64,000 nt of DNA from Chitinophaga ginsengisoli (lineage in GTDB: Bacteria > Bacteroidota > Bacteroidia > Chitinophagales > Chitinophagaceae). The position numbers were made by a program, and so were the translations under genes. The DNA is taken from contig NZ_PYGK01000006.1 in NCBI RefSeq assembly GCF_003014595.1, positions 124,001-188,000 on the forward strand, written 5' to 3'. Below, one piece after another: positions 36,248 to 45,395 of this stretch. How positions within the stretch are numbered: the first letter of the stretch is position 1; each line of letters starts with the position of its first letter. A model generated the notes under the pieces. It saw nothing but the letters and a program-made list of their open reading frames with translations, made no database searches and was not told the origin of the DNA.

Positions 36248-38113
36248 ATGAAGTATCCTGCATTATTATGCTTAGCGTTATGCTGCCTGTTCCTGCAGGC
36301 TTATGCCCAGAAAAGGGTTCACGTTATACCAGAACCGGTGTCTGTACAAGAACAACCGGGTGAATTTATTGTCGACAATAATGTCGCTATTACTACCACA
36401 TCAACGGATAAACAGCTGGCCGGTACCCTGCAGTGGTTTTCCGACCATGTAAACACCGCCACCGGGTTCCGTTTAAAACAAACGCGGCAGCCGGGTGCAA
36501 AGGCGATTAACATCGTCCTGAAACAGGGCGAAAAAGCGGAAGGGTATACCCTTGCTGTAACACCCAAAGAGGTGACCCTGACGGCAGGGAGTCCGGCAGG
36601 TGTTTTTTACGGCTTGCAGACCTTATTGCAACTGCTGCCACCGGATATTGAGAGCAGCAAACAGGTGGCCCGCACCTGGACAATTCCCTGTGCCACCATT
36701 ACAGACTATCCCCGGTTTGGATGGAGAGGACTGATGCTGGACGTAAGCCGTCATTTCTATACGAAGGAAGAGGTGAAGCGCTACATAGATGAAATGGCTA
36801 AATACAAGTACAACATCTTCCACTGGCACCTGAGCGATGACAATGGCTGGCGTATAGAGATCAAGAGCCTGCCGGAGCTGACGAAGACCGGTGCATGGCG
36901 TGTACCACGTACCGGCAGATGGGGCAATTTTGAAGTGCCTCAACCGGGAGAAGCTGCCACTGACGGTGGTTTCTATACACAGGAAGACATAAAGGAGGTG
37001 TTAGCCTATGCCCAGGCCCGTTATATCACCATCCTGCCCGAAATAGATGTACCTGCACATAGCCTGGCTATGATCGCTGCATATCCTAACCTGTCCTGTA
37101 CCCAGTTGCAGTACAGCGTCAATCCTGGTAGTCATTTCTATAAAGCTGAAGACAATGCATTATGTATAGGCAATGATTCTGTTTTCCTGGTACTGGATAA
37201 GGTCTTCACCGAAATAGCCGCCTTATTCCCGTTCAACTACATTCATGTGGGCGGAGATGAAGCGTATAAAGGCTTTTGGGATAAATGTCCGAAGTGCCAG
37301 AAAAGAATGGGAGAAGAGCATCTGAAGAATGTAGATGAGCTGCAGAGTTACTTTGTGAAACGGATGGAAAAGATGCTGAAAAGCAAAGGTAAAAAGCTGA
37401 TAGGATGGGATGAGATCCTGGAAGGTGGATTAGCCCCTGAAGCGACCGTTATGAGCTGGAGAGGTATGAAAGGTGGTATTGAGGCAGCAAAACAGAATCA
37501 TCATGTTGTCATGAGCCCCTGGGCCTTTTGTTACCTCGACCTGTACCAGGGAGATCCTGCTGCGGAACCACCCACCTATGGTATGTGTCGTTTGACTGAT
37601 TCATACAACTACGATCCGGTACCGGAAGGAGTAGAGGAGCAATACATCCTCGGCGGACAGGGAAATCTGTGGACAGAATCCGTGTCAAATTACAGGCATA
37701 TTCAATACATGACCTGGCCAAGAGCATTGGCACTGTCAGAAGTATATTGGAGCCCGAAATCAAAGCGCAACTGGGACGATTTCATCAACAGAATGGAAAT
37801 GGAATTCGTACGCATGGATACTGCCCATATTAAATATTCGCGTAGTGCCTGGAATGCGATCGTAAATCCTCAGCAAAACAATGGCGGAGAAGTGTCAGTA
37901 CAGTTATCGACCGAGATCAAAGGATTGGACATCTATTACACGTTTGATAATTCTGATCCTGATAACTGGTACCCGCGTTATACGGGACAGCCACTGGTTT
38001 TTCCAAAGGGAGCAACAAATTTGAGTATCATTACTTACAGGAATGGAAAGCCGGCAGGAGAGCAGGTTACCGTTAGTAAAGAAGAGCTGTTAAAACGATT
38101 AAAAGATAACTGA
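36248..38113 (+). CDS. GH20 beta-N-acetylhexosaminidase
   Basis: 621 residues with a signal peptide (MKYPALLCLALCCLFLQAYA). Residues about 25-150 are the GH20b N-terminal domain ('HVIPEPVSVQEQPGEF', 'GVFYGLQTLLQLL'). The catalytic barrel (about 155-500) starts 'FGWRGLMLDVSRHF' and contains 'FHWHLSDDNGWRIEI', 'ITILPEIDVPAHS' and the catalytic pair Asp337-Glu338 in 'HVGGDEAYKGFW'. The C-terminal 'VSVQLSTEIKGLDIYYTFD' onward looks like the chitobiase/hexosaminidase C-terminal domain. It should remove terminal GlcNAc or GalNAc from chitooligosaccharides or glycans in the periplasm or at the surface, by substrate-assisted catalysis. It has its own terminator and no Sus partner nearby. Confidence 0.95.
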   Translation: MKYPALLCLALCCLFLQAYAQKRVHVIPEPVSVQEQPGEFIVDNNVAITTTSTDKQLAGTLQWFSDHVNTATGFRLKQTRQPGAKAINIVLKQGEKAEGYTLAVTPKEVTLTAGSPAGVFYGLQTLLQLLPPDIESSKQVARTWTIPCATITDYPRFGWRGLMLDVSRHFYTKEEVKRYIDEMAKYKYNIFHWHLSDDNGWRIEIKSLPELTKTGAWRVPRTGRWGNFEVPQPGEAATDGGFYTQEDIKEVLAYAQARYITILPEIDVPAHSLAMIAAYPNLSCTQLQYSVNPGSHFYKAEDNALCIGNDSVFLVLDKVFTEIAALFPFNYIHVGGDEAYKGFWDKCPKCQKRMGEEHLKNVDELQSYFVKRMEKMLKSKGKKLIGWDEILEGGLAPEATVMSWRGMKGGIEAAKQNHHVVMSPWAFCYLDLYQGDPAAEPPTYGMCRLTDSYNYDPVPEGVEEQYILGGQGNLWTESVSNYRHIQYMTWPRALALSEVYWSPKSKRNWDDFINRMEMEFVRMDTAHIKYSRSAWNAIVNPQQNNGGEVSVQLSTEIKGLDIYYTFDNSDPDNWYPRYTGQPLVFPKGATNLSIITYRNGKPAGEQVTVSKEELLKRLKDN

Positions 38114-38138
38114 TTAATACCCAGCCGGGTAATTGTAA

Positions 38139-38172
38139 AAGCGTCGTCTGAGTTATCAGACGGCGCTTTACT
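38139..38172 (+). terminator. Terminator after the GH20 gene
   Basis: AAGCGTCGTCTGA (38139-38151) pairs with TCAGACGGCGCTT (38156-38168) around GTTA, with one T-G pair. The T run is short. Confidence 0.65.
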
Positions 38173-38255
38173 GTATTACATATATAATATTTTTATTCTT
38201 TTTTCAGAAAACAATTCCTTACTTTGAATAGAAATTTAACTATCCGGAAAACCTG

Positions 38256-39941
38256 ATGACGATACCAATTAGGAGCTTACTTCCCTCGGTAGCTCTAACC
38301 ATTATTTATTGCCTGGTCTCTTCTATTTTTATTCATGCAAAGAATAACAGTATTACAGACAGTGAGCTTTGTACCCAGCCAATAGGAATGCAAGTGAACA
38401 ACAGGAACAGTGGGGGGGCTGGAGCCCGTGACATGGATACAACGCCTGTTGTTACTACTATTTCTACCACTGCTGCCAATGGTATTTATGGTGTTGGAAG
38501 CACAATTATCTTTCATATTACTTTCGATCATGTGGTGAGGGTAAGCGGTGGGACGCCAGCCCTGACATTGGCCACAAATGCAAATAGCACTGCTTTATAT
38601 ATTTCCGGAGATAGTACCAATACCCTTGCTTTTGCCTATACTGTAAATACAGGAGATACCACTGCCAGACTGGATTATACTGGTACGGATGCATTGCTCT
38701 TCAATGGCGCTGTTATTCGTGGTAGTGGTGGCTCCATTGCTTCATTGTTATTGCCTGTACCCGGTAGTGCAGGTTCTATTGCGGGACAGCGTTCTATTGT
38801 CATTGATGGAAATGCACCTGCCGCACCTGTGATTAGGATACCTGTCAGCAATACCATCTTCAATACGACCGATATGCTCATCAGTGGTACAGCTGAACCG
38901 AATAGCCAGATCACTGTATATATAGACGGCAATGTACTGACTACCGCCACTACTGATGCCGGTGGCAGTTGGTCTTCGGCTTTTACGGCCAATTCCCTCG
39001 CTGACGGCAATCACAATATCAGGGCTACCGCTACTGACATGGCGAAGAATGTAAGTCCGCAGAGTATAGCTATTCCCATCGTAACAGATGTTACCATTCC
39101 CGGCGCTATGTCGGTGGCGATATTATCCAATAACCAGAATCCTGCTTATGCCACTACAGGCGATGTAATCACCGTGTATTTCACGGTAGATGATGATATC
39201 TATGTGCCGCAGATCACGGTATTGGGGCAACCTGTCACTGTCAGTATGGTGGGTGCAAAAGAATACGTTGGCAGGTACACGGTAACTGCCACTGATCCTG
39301 ATGGAACGGTGCCGTTCTCCATAGACTTTAAAGATCTTCACGGAAATGCAGGCGCCACTATCACTGCTACAACAGACAACAGCAAGGTATTTATTGACAG
39401 AAAACGACCGGCTGTTACCCTGAATACAATAGAGACTTCACCGCTGAGGCGTGCATTTCTCGTTTACATCAGTTTCAGTGAGGCAATCGCTGATTTTGAC
39501 CTGAGTTACCTGACTGCTACTAATGCTACTATTTCTGATCTGACCAGTGTCAGTAACAATGTAATGACCGTACTGGTCACTCCGCTGTACGATGGTATGG
39601 TCACCGTGAAGCTGGCAGCTAATGCCGCCCACGACGTAGCCGGTAATCCCAGTCTGGCATCAGAAGATCTGCAGGTGGAAGCGCTTTTCGGCGGCTATTT
39701 TGAGAAGGTGTACCCAAATCCTGCATCAGGTATTATGCATCTTCACTTCACCGGTACAGTGAATGAAAAAGCTAAAGTGACCATGACAAGTTTCATGGGC
39801 GTGCTGGTATATGAAAAAGACCTGCAGATGGATAATAAGACGCTGACAGTGGATGTGAGCAGTCTGGAGCCGGGAGCGTACATCATGAGAATTACATCAA
39901 AGAATTATAATTTTTATACCAATGTAATGGTTGTTCATTGA
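38256..39941 (+). CDS. Secreted protein with bacterial Ig-like domains and T9SS sorting domain
   Basis: 561 residues. A signal peptide (about residues 1-28) is followed by a Thr-rich start, then Ig-like modules: one with 'SGTAEPNSQITVYIDGNVLT' and 'GSWSSAFTANSLADGNHNIRATA' (about 210-275), and one with 'VYISFSEAIADFDLSYLTATN' and 'KLAANAAHDVAGNPS' (about 395-470). Both are typical of large bacterial adhesins. Residues about 485-561 ('FEKVYPNPASGIMHLHF', 'SSLEPGAYIMRI') are a type IX secretion sorting domain. It is probably an outer surface or secreted adhesin-like protein. A TTACTTTG at 38219-38226, one base off the -7 consensus, may be its promoter. Monocistronic. Confidence 0.82.
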   Translation: MTIPIRSLLPSVALTIIYCLVSSIFIHAKNNSITDSELCTQPIGMQVNNRNSGGAGARDMDTTPVVTTISTTAANGIYGVGSTIIFHITFDHVVRVSGGTPALTLATNANSTALYISGDSTNTLAFAYTVNTGDTTARLDYTGTDALLFNGAVIRGSGGSIASLLLPVPGSAGSIAGQRSIVIDGNAPAAPVIRIPVSNTIFNTTDMLISGTAEPNSQITVYIDGNVLTTATTDAGGSWSSAFTANSLADGNHNIRATATDMAKNVSPQSIAIPIVTDVTIPGAMSVAILSNNQNPAYATTGDVITVYFTVDDDIYVPQITVLGQPVTVSMVGAKEYVGRYTVTATDPDGTVPFSIDFKDLHGNAGATITATTDNSKVFIDRKRPAVTLNTIETSPLRRAFLVYISFSEAIADFDLSYLTATNATISDLTSVSNNVMTVLVTPLYDGMVTVKLAANAAHDVAGNPSLASEDLQVEALFGGYFEKVYPNPASGIMHLHFTGTVNEKAKVTMTSFMGVLVYEKDLQMDNKTLTVDVSSLEPGAYIMRITSKNYNFYTNVMVVH

Positions 39942-40227
39942 CCTTATCCGGTGCGTAATTGCACTGTTATTTTAACACTTCTTAATATTTCCCCTGCATT
40001 TTTTGTGCTGTACCATTACGCACAAGCATAGATGGAATTCCTGTGTAATTATTTATTGATGCGTGTCTCAGGGATTGTCTCTTAGTCAGGAATACACATT
40101 GTTATGTATGATCTAAATGAAAATAATTTCCGGCAACGATTGCGTAAATAAAAAGGCCGGCTTTCTTCTTCAAGCGGGCAGATTTTAATAGTTTGTTCTG
40201 TCAGCTGTATGATTTAAATTCCTTGTT

Positions 40228-41208
40228 ATGAAGAAATATGTTCGTCTTATTTCCGTATTGCTTTTACTATTGCCCGTCTGTGTACATGCGCAGGATACGC
40301 GTAAGCGTCTTGTGGTAGCGCAGGATGGCTCCGGCGATTACCAATCGATACAGGAAGCAGTGAATGCTGTACGTGATTTTACGTATTTCCGTGTCACGAT
40401 CTTTATCAGGAAGGGAATATATCATGAAAAATTGTGCATCCCATCCTGGAAGTGTAGCATCACTCTGGAGGGAGAAGACCGCGACAGCACCATCATCACC
40501 AACAGTGATTACTGGGGTAAGCCCTATCCCGGTAAGGACATGTCCGGCAGGGATAAATTCGGCACATTTACTTCGTATACAGTATTAATAGCGGGGGATG
40601 ATATTATAGCAGAAAACCTGACGTTTGAAAATGCTGCCGGTCCTGTGGGGCAGGCCGTAGCCCTGCATGTGGAGGGAGATCGCTGTGTCTTCCGTAACTG
40701 CCGCCTGTTGGGCAACCAGGATACGCTATATGCAGGAAGGGCAGATAGCAGGCAATATTACAAAGATTGTTTTATCGCCGGTACGACAGACTTCATCTTT
40801 GGTGCGGCAACCGTATGGTTTGAAGGCTGCACCATCCATAGTAAAAGAGATTCTTACATTACTGCTGCCTCTACAACAGAACGACAACCATATGGCTTTG
40901 TATTCAATCACTGTACATTGACGGCGGATACCATTGCGAAAAAGGTTTACCTGGGGCGTCCATGGCGGCCTTATGCCGCTACGCTGTTCATGCATTGTAC
41001 GCTGGGGGCACATATCCTGCCACAGGGATGGCATAACTGGGACAAACCGGAGAATGAGCAGACGGCCAGGTATGCGGAATACGAGAATACCGGCGATGGT
41101 GCGGGTAGTCGTCAGCGGGTGGCATGGTCAAAACAACTAAGTGCTAAGGAAGCGAAGAATATTACACTCATTAAAGTATTTGGCAATTGGGATCCTTTGA
41201 GGCAATAG
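40228..41208 (+). CDS. Pectinesterase, carbohydrate esterase family 8
   Basis: 326 residues with a signal peptide ending CVHAQ. The right-handed beta-helix shows all family signatures: 'VAQDGSGDYQSIQEAV' at the start, Gln142 in 'GQAVALHV', 'GNQDTLYAG' with Gln164 and Asp165, 'GTTDFIFGAA' with the catalytic Asp188, and 'YLGRPWRPYA' with Arg244 and Trp246. It should remove methyl esters from homogalacturonan in the periplasm or outside. No pectate lyase or GH28 lies next to it, and it stands alone, so other enzymes for pectin use must be encoded elsewhere. Full length for the family. Confidence 0.95.
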   Translation: MKKYVRLISVLLLLLPVCVHAQDTRKRLVVAQDGSGDYQSIQEAVNAVRDFTYFRVTIFIRKGIYHEKLCIPSWKCSITLEGEDRDSTIITNSDYWGKPYPGKDMSGRDKFGTFTSYTVLIAGDDIIAENLTFENAAGPVGQAVALHVEGDRCVFRNCRLLGNQDTLYAGRADSRQYYKDCFIAGTTDFIFGAATVWFEGCTIHSKRDSYITAASTTERQPYGFVFNHCTLTADTIAKKVYLGRPWRPYAATLFMHCTLGAHILPQGWHNWDKPENEQTARYAEYENTGDGAGSRQRVAWSKQLSAKEAKNITLIKVFGNWDPLRQ

Positions 41209-41312
41209 CAGCGCTATGTATTTTCTTCCTTACATCTTTTTGGGCAAAAGGGAATTGGCCCTGCCTTTACCTATGTTTTCAGTACCAGATTTAAACCTGC
41301 TGCTATCTGTTT

Positions 41313-41825
41313 TCATGCATGATGTATATTGAATTTTTCTTTTAGCAAGTTAAGGGCAATTTCTTTCTCCCGAACTTTTCCTAGACGCATTGTATCTACC
41401 AGGGCAAATAATTCATACAGTTCGGGATCCCTGACGGCGGCTTTTACTGCATTAGGATATAATGGAATAATGGATTCACCCTTGACCTCCCCTTCGGGAT
41501 AAGGCCAGACAACCATTTCACTTGATTGATTCGTCATGAGGTGTTTGGACATAACGGGAGATGAAAATGCTGTTGGTACGCCTATAGCAATCGCCCCTTT
41601 GATAGCAGGAAAAACATGAGATAATCCATACCGGATGAATTCAAGGAATGTTTTTCTCAAAACTTTTCTCTTAGACGGGTCGATAAGTTCTGCAAGAGCA
41701 TACCTTTGTAAGGAATAACTTATTTCCGAAGGACTCAAAAGCAAGACTTCTGCAATATCCTTGTTCATCCAATCGGAAGGAGAGATGATTATTTTTAACA
41801 ATACGGCAATGTCTTGTGGCCGCAT
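41313..41825 (-). CDS. Putative winged-helix regulator, orphan
   Basis: 170 residues from the ATG at 41825. An ATG six codons upstream coincides with the predicted transcription start and is less likely. The first 60 residues, 'MRPQDIAVLLKIIISPSDWMNKDIAEVLLLSPSEISYSLQR', read as a winged helix: the 'NKDIAEVLLLSPSEISYSL' part is the recognition-type HTH. The remaining 110 residues are not recognised. It has no partner gene. A perfect 9-bp inverted repeat overlaps its promoter, which fits autorepression. Comparable small HTH proteins are often the regulatory half of two-gene modules, but no toxin or nucleotidyltransferase is adjacent here. Confidence 0.6.
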   Translation of the reverse strand: MRPQDIAVLLKIIISPSDWMNKDIAEVLLLSPSEISYSLQRYALAELIDPSKRKVLRKTFLEFIRYGLSHVFPAIKGAIAIGVPTAFSSPVMSKHLMTNQSSEMVVWPYPEGEVKGESIIPLYPNAVKAAVRDPELYELFALVDTMRLGKVREKEIALNLLKEKFNIHHA

Positions 41826-41847
41826 TCCATTATGTTGAATCACATTT

Positions 41848-41855
41848 CAAAGATA
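41848..41855 (-). promoter_or_regulatory. -7 element of the winged-helix gene
   Basis: The minus strand reads TATCTTTG, an exact TAnnTTTG match. It places the start near 41842 and so supports the ATG at 41825. Confidence 0.5.
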
Positions 41856-41858
41856 ATA

Positions 41859-41877
41859 AATTCATGATTCATGAATT
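41859..41877. promoter_or_regulatory. Perfect inverted repeat, probable operator
   Basis: AATTCATGA (41859-41867), one base, TCATGAATT (41869-41877). It sits just upstream of the -7 element of the winged-helix gene, between that gene and the divergent GH3 gene. A third half-like ATGAATT follows at 41878-41884. Confidence 0.55.
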
Positions 41878-41991
41878 ATGAATTGCCTTTATTTTAAGTA
41901 GCTTTCCAGGAACTACAGCATAGACCATCGCATTCCCCTATGAATTTATTCCCTACCTTAGTTCCCTCTTGTAAACCTTAAAAACACAGTT

Positions 41992-44247
41992 ATGAAGAAC
42001 CCGAAGCGCTTGCTGGTAGCATCTTTGTTACTGGCTGCCCTCAGCGTGAAGGCACAAAATACGAAGCAAACCTTCGTCAGCAATCTGATCAAACGCATGA
42101 CCCTGGAAGAGAAAATAGGGCAGCTGAATCTGCTCACCAGTGATATGGACGTAACGGGTCCTTTTATGAAACCGGGTTATAAAAAAGACATTGAAGCCGG
42201 TTTATGCGGTTCGATCTTCAATGCATATACGCCCCAGTATACCCGTCAGCTACAGGAGATGGCTATGAAAACAAGGTTGAAAATACCGCTGTTATTCGGC
42301 TACGACGTCATCCACGGACACAAGACTATTTTCCCCATTCCTTTAGGAGAAGCCTGCACCTGGGACATGGCCCTGCTGGAGCAGAGCGCCAGGATTGCCG
42401 CACAGGAAGCAAGCGCTGATGGGTTGCACTGGACATATTCCCCAATGGTGGATATCGCCCGTGATCCCCGCTGGGGCCGCGTAGCGGAAGGTGTGGGAGA
42501 GGATACCTGGTATGGCACCCAGGTGGCAAAAGCCAAGGTAAAAGGTTACCAGGGATCAGACCTGTCTGCCAACAACACCATCCTGGCCTGTGTGAAACAC
42601 TTTGCTTTATACGGTGCCATTGAGGCGGGCCGTGACTATAATACCGTCGACATGAGCCGCCGGCAAATGTACCAGTATTACCTGCCGCCTTATAAGGCGG
42701 CTATAGACGCCGGAGTGGCTACTGTCATGACATCCTTTAACGAAATTGACGGCACACCTGCTACCGCTAATAAGTGGCTGCTGACAGACCTGCTGCGGAA
42801 AGAGTGGGGATTCAAAGGCTTCGTGGTGACAGACTATACCGCTATCAACGAAATGATCTCCCATGGCAATGTAAAAGACGAATATGAGGCAGGTGCAGCT
42901 GCGCTGAATGCCGGTGTGGATATGGATATGCAGGGAGGTGTTTTTGCTGGTCAGTTGAAAAAGCTGCTGAAAGACGGAAAGGTGACACAGAAAGAGATCG
43001 ACAGTGCAGTATATCGTATCCTGGCGGCAAAATATGACCTGGGTTTGTTCCAGGACCCATTTAAGTACTGCAACACCGACAGGGCAGCAAAAGAGATCAT
43101 GTCTGCAGAGAACCTGGCTGCTGCCCAGAAGATAGCAGAACGCTCGATTGTACTGCTGAAGAATGAAAACCAGTTGCTGCCTTTGAAAAAGGATGCGAAG
43201 ATCGCATTGATCGGGCCACTAGCGAATAGTCAGCGGGATATGATCGGTAACTGGTCGGCGGCAGGCGACTATAGCAAGGCGGTGACCATACTGGAAGCCT
43301 TGAAACAGCGTGCTGCCAATGTGCAATATCTGCCTGGAGCGCATTATACAGGGGATACTACCTTACTGAAAAGAGCTACGCAGAAAGCCAGACTGGAAGC
43401 AGTTGATACGGCTGATAGTCAGCAGATGCTGGCTGCAGCAGTGGAACTGGCGAAACAGTCTGACATTGTTGTAATGGCGCTGGGAGAGTCCCAGGGAATG
43501 ACTGGAGAGGCAGCCAGCCGGTCTGATATCAGCATTCCGGAGAACCAGGAGCAACTGCTGAAGGCCGTATACGCTACCGGTAAACCCGTGGTACTGGTAC
43601 TGATGAACGGTCGCCCGATAACGCTGGAATGGGAAGATGCCCATATTCCGGCTATCCTGGAAACCTGGTTCCTGGGTACCCGGGCAGGTAACGCCATTAG
43701 CTCAGTGCTGTTCGGCGATTATAATCCGGCAGGTAAACTGACCATGAGCTTCCCCCGGAATGTAGGCCAGATACCGATCTACTATAATCATAAGAATACC
43801 GGCCGTCCGCTGAACCCTAATAATAAATACTCCACCAAGTACCTGGATACTGACAATGAGCCGCTATACCCCTTCGGTTATGGACTGAGCTATACAAAAT
43901 TCACCTATGGCGAAATAAAGCTGAGCAAACAACAGATCACAGCGGCTGATAAGCTGCAGGTGAGCGTACTGGTGACTAACAGTGGTAATTATGATGGGGA
44001 AGAAGTAGTACAGCTCTATATCAGGGACCTGGTAGGGTCGGTTACGCGGCCTGTAAAGGAGCTGAAAGCGTATAAAAAAATCGCCCTGGCCAAAGGAGAA
44101 ACCCGGACGGTGACCTTTGATATATCTGTGGAGGACCTGAAGTTCTACGATAAAGATATGCGCTGGAAAGCAGAACCTGGCGATTTTACAGTATTTGTAG
44201 GTACTAATAGCAGGGATGTACAGTCGGCAGGGTTCACATTAAAATAA
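41992..44247 (+). CDS. bglX: GH3 family beta-glucosidase (BglX-like)
   Basis: 751 residues with a signal peptide (cleavage near LSVKAQ). The N-terminal barrel contains 'RMTLEEKIGQLNLLTSDMDVTGP', 'DVIHGHKTIFPIPLGEACTWD' and 'YSPMVDIARDPRWGRVAEGVGED'. The nucleophile is Asp281 in 'FVVTDYTA'. The second alpha/beta domain includes 'GEAASRSDISIPENQEQLL', and the C-terminal 'GEEVVQLYIRDLVGSVTRPVKELKAYKKI' is the fibronectin III-like domain. This three-domain order and length match periplasmic BglX. It should cleave beta-linked gluco-oligosaccharides from the non-reducing end; related enzymes also take other beta-glycosides. The gene ends only 69 bp before the his leader peptide, with no clear terminator between them. 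Confidence 0.95.
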   Translation: MKNPKRLLVASLLLAALSVKAQNTKQTFVSNLIKRMTLEEKIGQLNLLTSDMDVTGPFMKPGYKKDIEAGLCGSIFNAYTPQYTRQLQEMAMKTRLKIPLLFGYDVIHGHKTIFPIPLGEACTWDMALLEQSARIAAQEASADGLHWTYSPMVDIARDPRWGRVAEGVGEDTWYGTQVAKAKVKGYQGSDLSANNTILACVKHFALYGAIEAGRDYNTVDMSRRQMYQYYLPPYKAAIDAGVATVMTSFNEIDGTPATANKWLLTDLLRKEWGFKGFVVTDYTAINEMISHGNVKDEYEAGAAALNAGVDMDMQGGVFAGQLKKLLKDGKVTQKEIDSAVYRILAAKYDLGLFQDPFKYCNTDRAAKEIMSAENLAAAQKIAERSIVLLKNENQLLPLKKDAKIALIGPLANSQRDMIGNWSAAGDYSKAVTILEALKQRAANVQYLPGAHYTGDTTLLKRATQKARLEAVDTADSQQMLAAAVELAKQSDIVVMALGESQGMTGEAASRSDISIPENQEQLLKAVYATGKPVVLVLMNGRPITLEWEDAHIPAILETWFLGTRAGNAISSVLFGDYNPAGKLTMSFPRNVGQIPIYYNHKNTGRPLNPNNKYSTKYLDTDNEPLYPFGYGLSYTKFTYGEIKLSKQQITAADKLQVSVLVTNSGNYDGEEVVQLYIRDLVGSVTRPVKELKAYKKIALAKGETRTVTFDISVEDLKFYDKDMRWKAEPGDFTVFVGTNSRDVQSAGFTLK

Positions 44248-44269
44248 TGGTGGATAAGGCAAAAATTAG

Positions 44270-44299
44270 TTTGATTATTCAAAATTGTTATTAACTTCG
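44270..44299 (+). promoter_or_regulatory. Candidate promoter of the his leader
   Basis: TTTG (44270-44273), 18 bp, then TAACTTCG (44292-44299), one mismatch to TAnnTTTG. The start would be about 10 nt before the leader peptide ATG. Confidence 0.5.
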
Positions 44300-44316
44300 C
44301 ATCGTTATTTCAAATT

Positions 44317-44370
44317 ATGAACATTACCGTACATACACATCATCACCATCATTTCTTACCAAGCAGGTAG
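44317..44370 (+). CDS. hisL: Histidine operon leader peptide
   Basis: A 17-codon ORF reading MNITVHTHHHHHFLPSR, with six His codons, five of them consecutive (44338-44352). It ends just before the base-pairing segments of the attenuator and 102 nt before the hisG start. Ribosomes stall at the His run when charged tRNA-His is scarce, which selects the antiterminator. It is too short to be found by ordinary gene callers. No function as a protein is expected. Confidence 0.93.
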   Translation: MNITVHTHHHHHFLPSR

Positions 44371-44452
44371 GCTGGGATGATTTTATGTATTACATAATAA
44401 GATATTAAAACATCATCAGGGGCTTACCAAACGGTAAGCCCCTTTTTGTTTT
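44355..44452 (+). promoter_or_regulatory. Histidine operon attenuator (pause hairpin, antiterminator, terminator)
   Basis: Four segments are visible: 1, CTTACC (44355-44360); 2, GGTAGGCT (44366-44373); 3, GGCTTACC (44421-44428); 4, GGTAAGCC (44433-44440). Segments 1:2 form a pause hairpin, and 2:3 an 8-bp antiterminator with two G-U pairs. 3:4 lies within an 11-bp perfect terminator stem (44418-44428 with 44433-44443) followed by TTTTTG. A ribosome stalled on the His codons would cover segment 1 and free 2 to pair with 3. Confidence 0.9.
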
Positions 44453-44472
44453 CACCGAACATTGTTAAAAAC

Positions 44473-45327
44473 ATGAAACTGAGAATTGCCATTCAGAAAT
44501 CCGGTCGCTTACACGACGACTCTATCAAACTGTTGAAGGAATGTGGTATCGACATCAACAACGGTGTTAACAAACTGAAAACGGAAGCCAGCAACTTTCC
44601 GCTGGAAGTCTTCTTCCTGCGTGATGATGATATCCCGCAATACGTAGAAGATGGTGTGGCAGATATCGGTATCGTAGGTGAAAATGTGATCCTGGAAAAG
44701 AACCGTCCTGTGAAAGTGGCGGAGAAACTGGGATTCGGTAAATGTCGCCTGTCATTGGCTGTGCCAAAATCCGCAGAGTACAACAGTGTGAAGGATATGG
44801 ACAAACTGCGTATCGCCACCAGCTATCCGGTGATATTGCAGCATTTCCTGAATGAACACAACATCACCGCTGAGATCCATGAGATCAGTGGTTCAGTGGA
44901 GATCGCTCCTGGTATCGGGCTGGCAGACGCTATTTGCGATCTGGTAAGCAGTGGTTCAACACTGTTCATGAATGGCCTGAAGGAAGTTGAAGTGATCCTG
45001 AAATCTGAAGCGGCCCTGATCAGTAATGGTAACCTGACGGCAGAGCAGGACGCACTGCTGCAAAAACTGTTGTTCCGCATCCAGGCAGTAAAAAAGGCAA
45101 AGAACAATAAATATGTGCTGTTGAACGCACCGAATGATAAACTGAAGGAGATCATCGCACTCCTGCCGGGTATGAAAAGCCCCACTGTATTGCCACTGGC
45201 AGAAGAAGGCTGGAGCTCTGTACATTCTGTGCTGAACGAAAATGCTTTCTGGGATATTATTGAAAACCTGAAAGCAGCTGGTGCACAGGGTATCCTGGTA
45301 GTACCAATTGAAAAGATGATCATATAG
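44473..45327 (+). CDS. hisG: ATP phosphoribosyltransferase HisG (long form)
   Basis: 284 residues from the ATG at 44473, where the family start 'MKLRIAIQKSGRLHDDSIKLL' begins. It catalyses the first step of histidine synthesis, ATP plus PRPP to phosphoribosyl-ATP. Visible motifs are 'DDIPQYVEDGVADIGIVGENV', 'KCRLSLAVPKSAEY', and the PRPP-binding stretch 'ISGSVEIAPGIGLADAICDLVSSGSTL'. The last 75 residues, from 'KNNKYVLLNAPNDKLKEIIALLPG', form the C-terminal regulatory domain of the long form, which binds histidine for feedback inhibition. It therefore needs no HisZ. First structural gene after the His attenuator, so it is controlled at both transcript and enzyme level. Confidence 0.97.
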   Translation: MKLRIAIQKSGRLHDDSIKLLKECGIDINNGVNKLKTEASNFPLEVFFLRDDDIPQYVEDGVADIGIVGENVILEKNRPVKVAEKLGFGKCRLSLAVPKSAEYNSVKDMDKLRIATSYPVILQHFLNEHNITAEIHEISGSVEIAPGIGLADAICDLVSSGSTLFMNGLKEVEVILKSEAALISNGNLTAEQDALLQKLLFRIQAVKKAKNNKYVLLNAPNDKLKEIIALLPGMKSPTVLPLAEEGWSSVHSVLNENAFWDIIENLKAAGAQGILVVPIEKMII

Positions 45328-45395
45328 GCAGTGATCATTGTATTCGTTACTGATCATTCGTCATTCGTAATAGTTCAACCGTAATTGATTATACC

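Noticed and set aside
45328..45395. Short ATTCGT-like repeats between hisG and hisD as a regulatory element
   Set aside because: The copies are imperfect and few; no hairpin or T run is formed.
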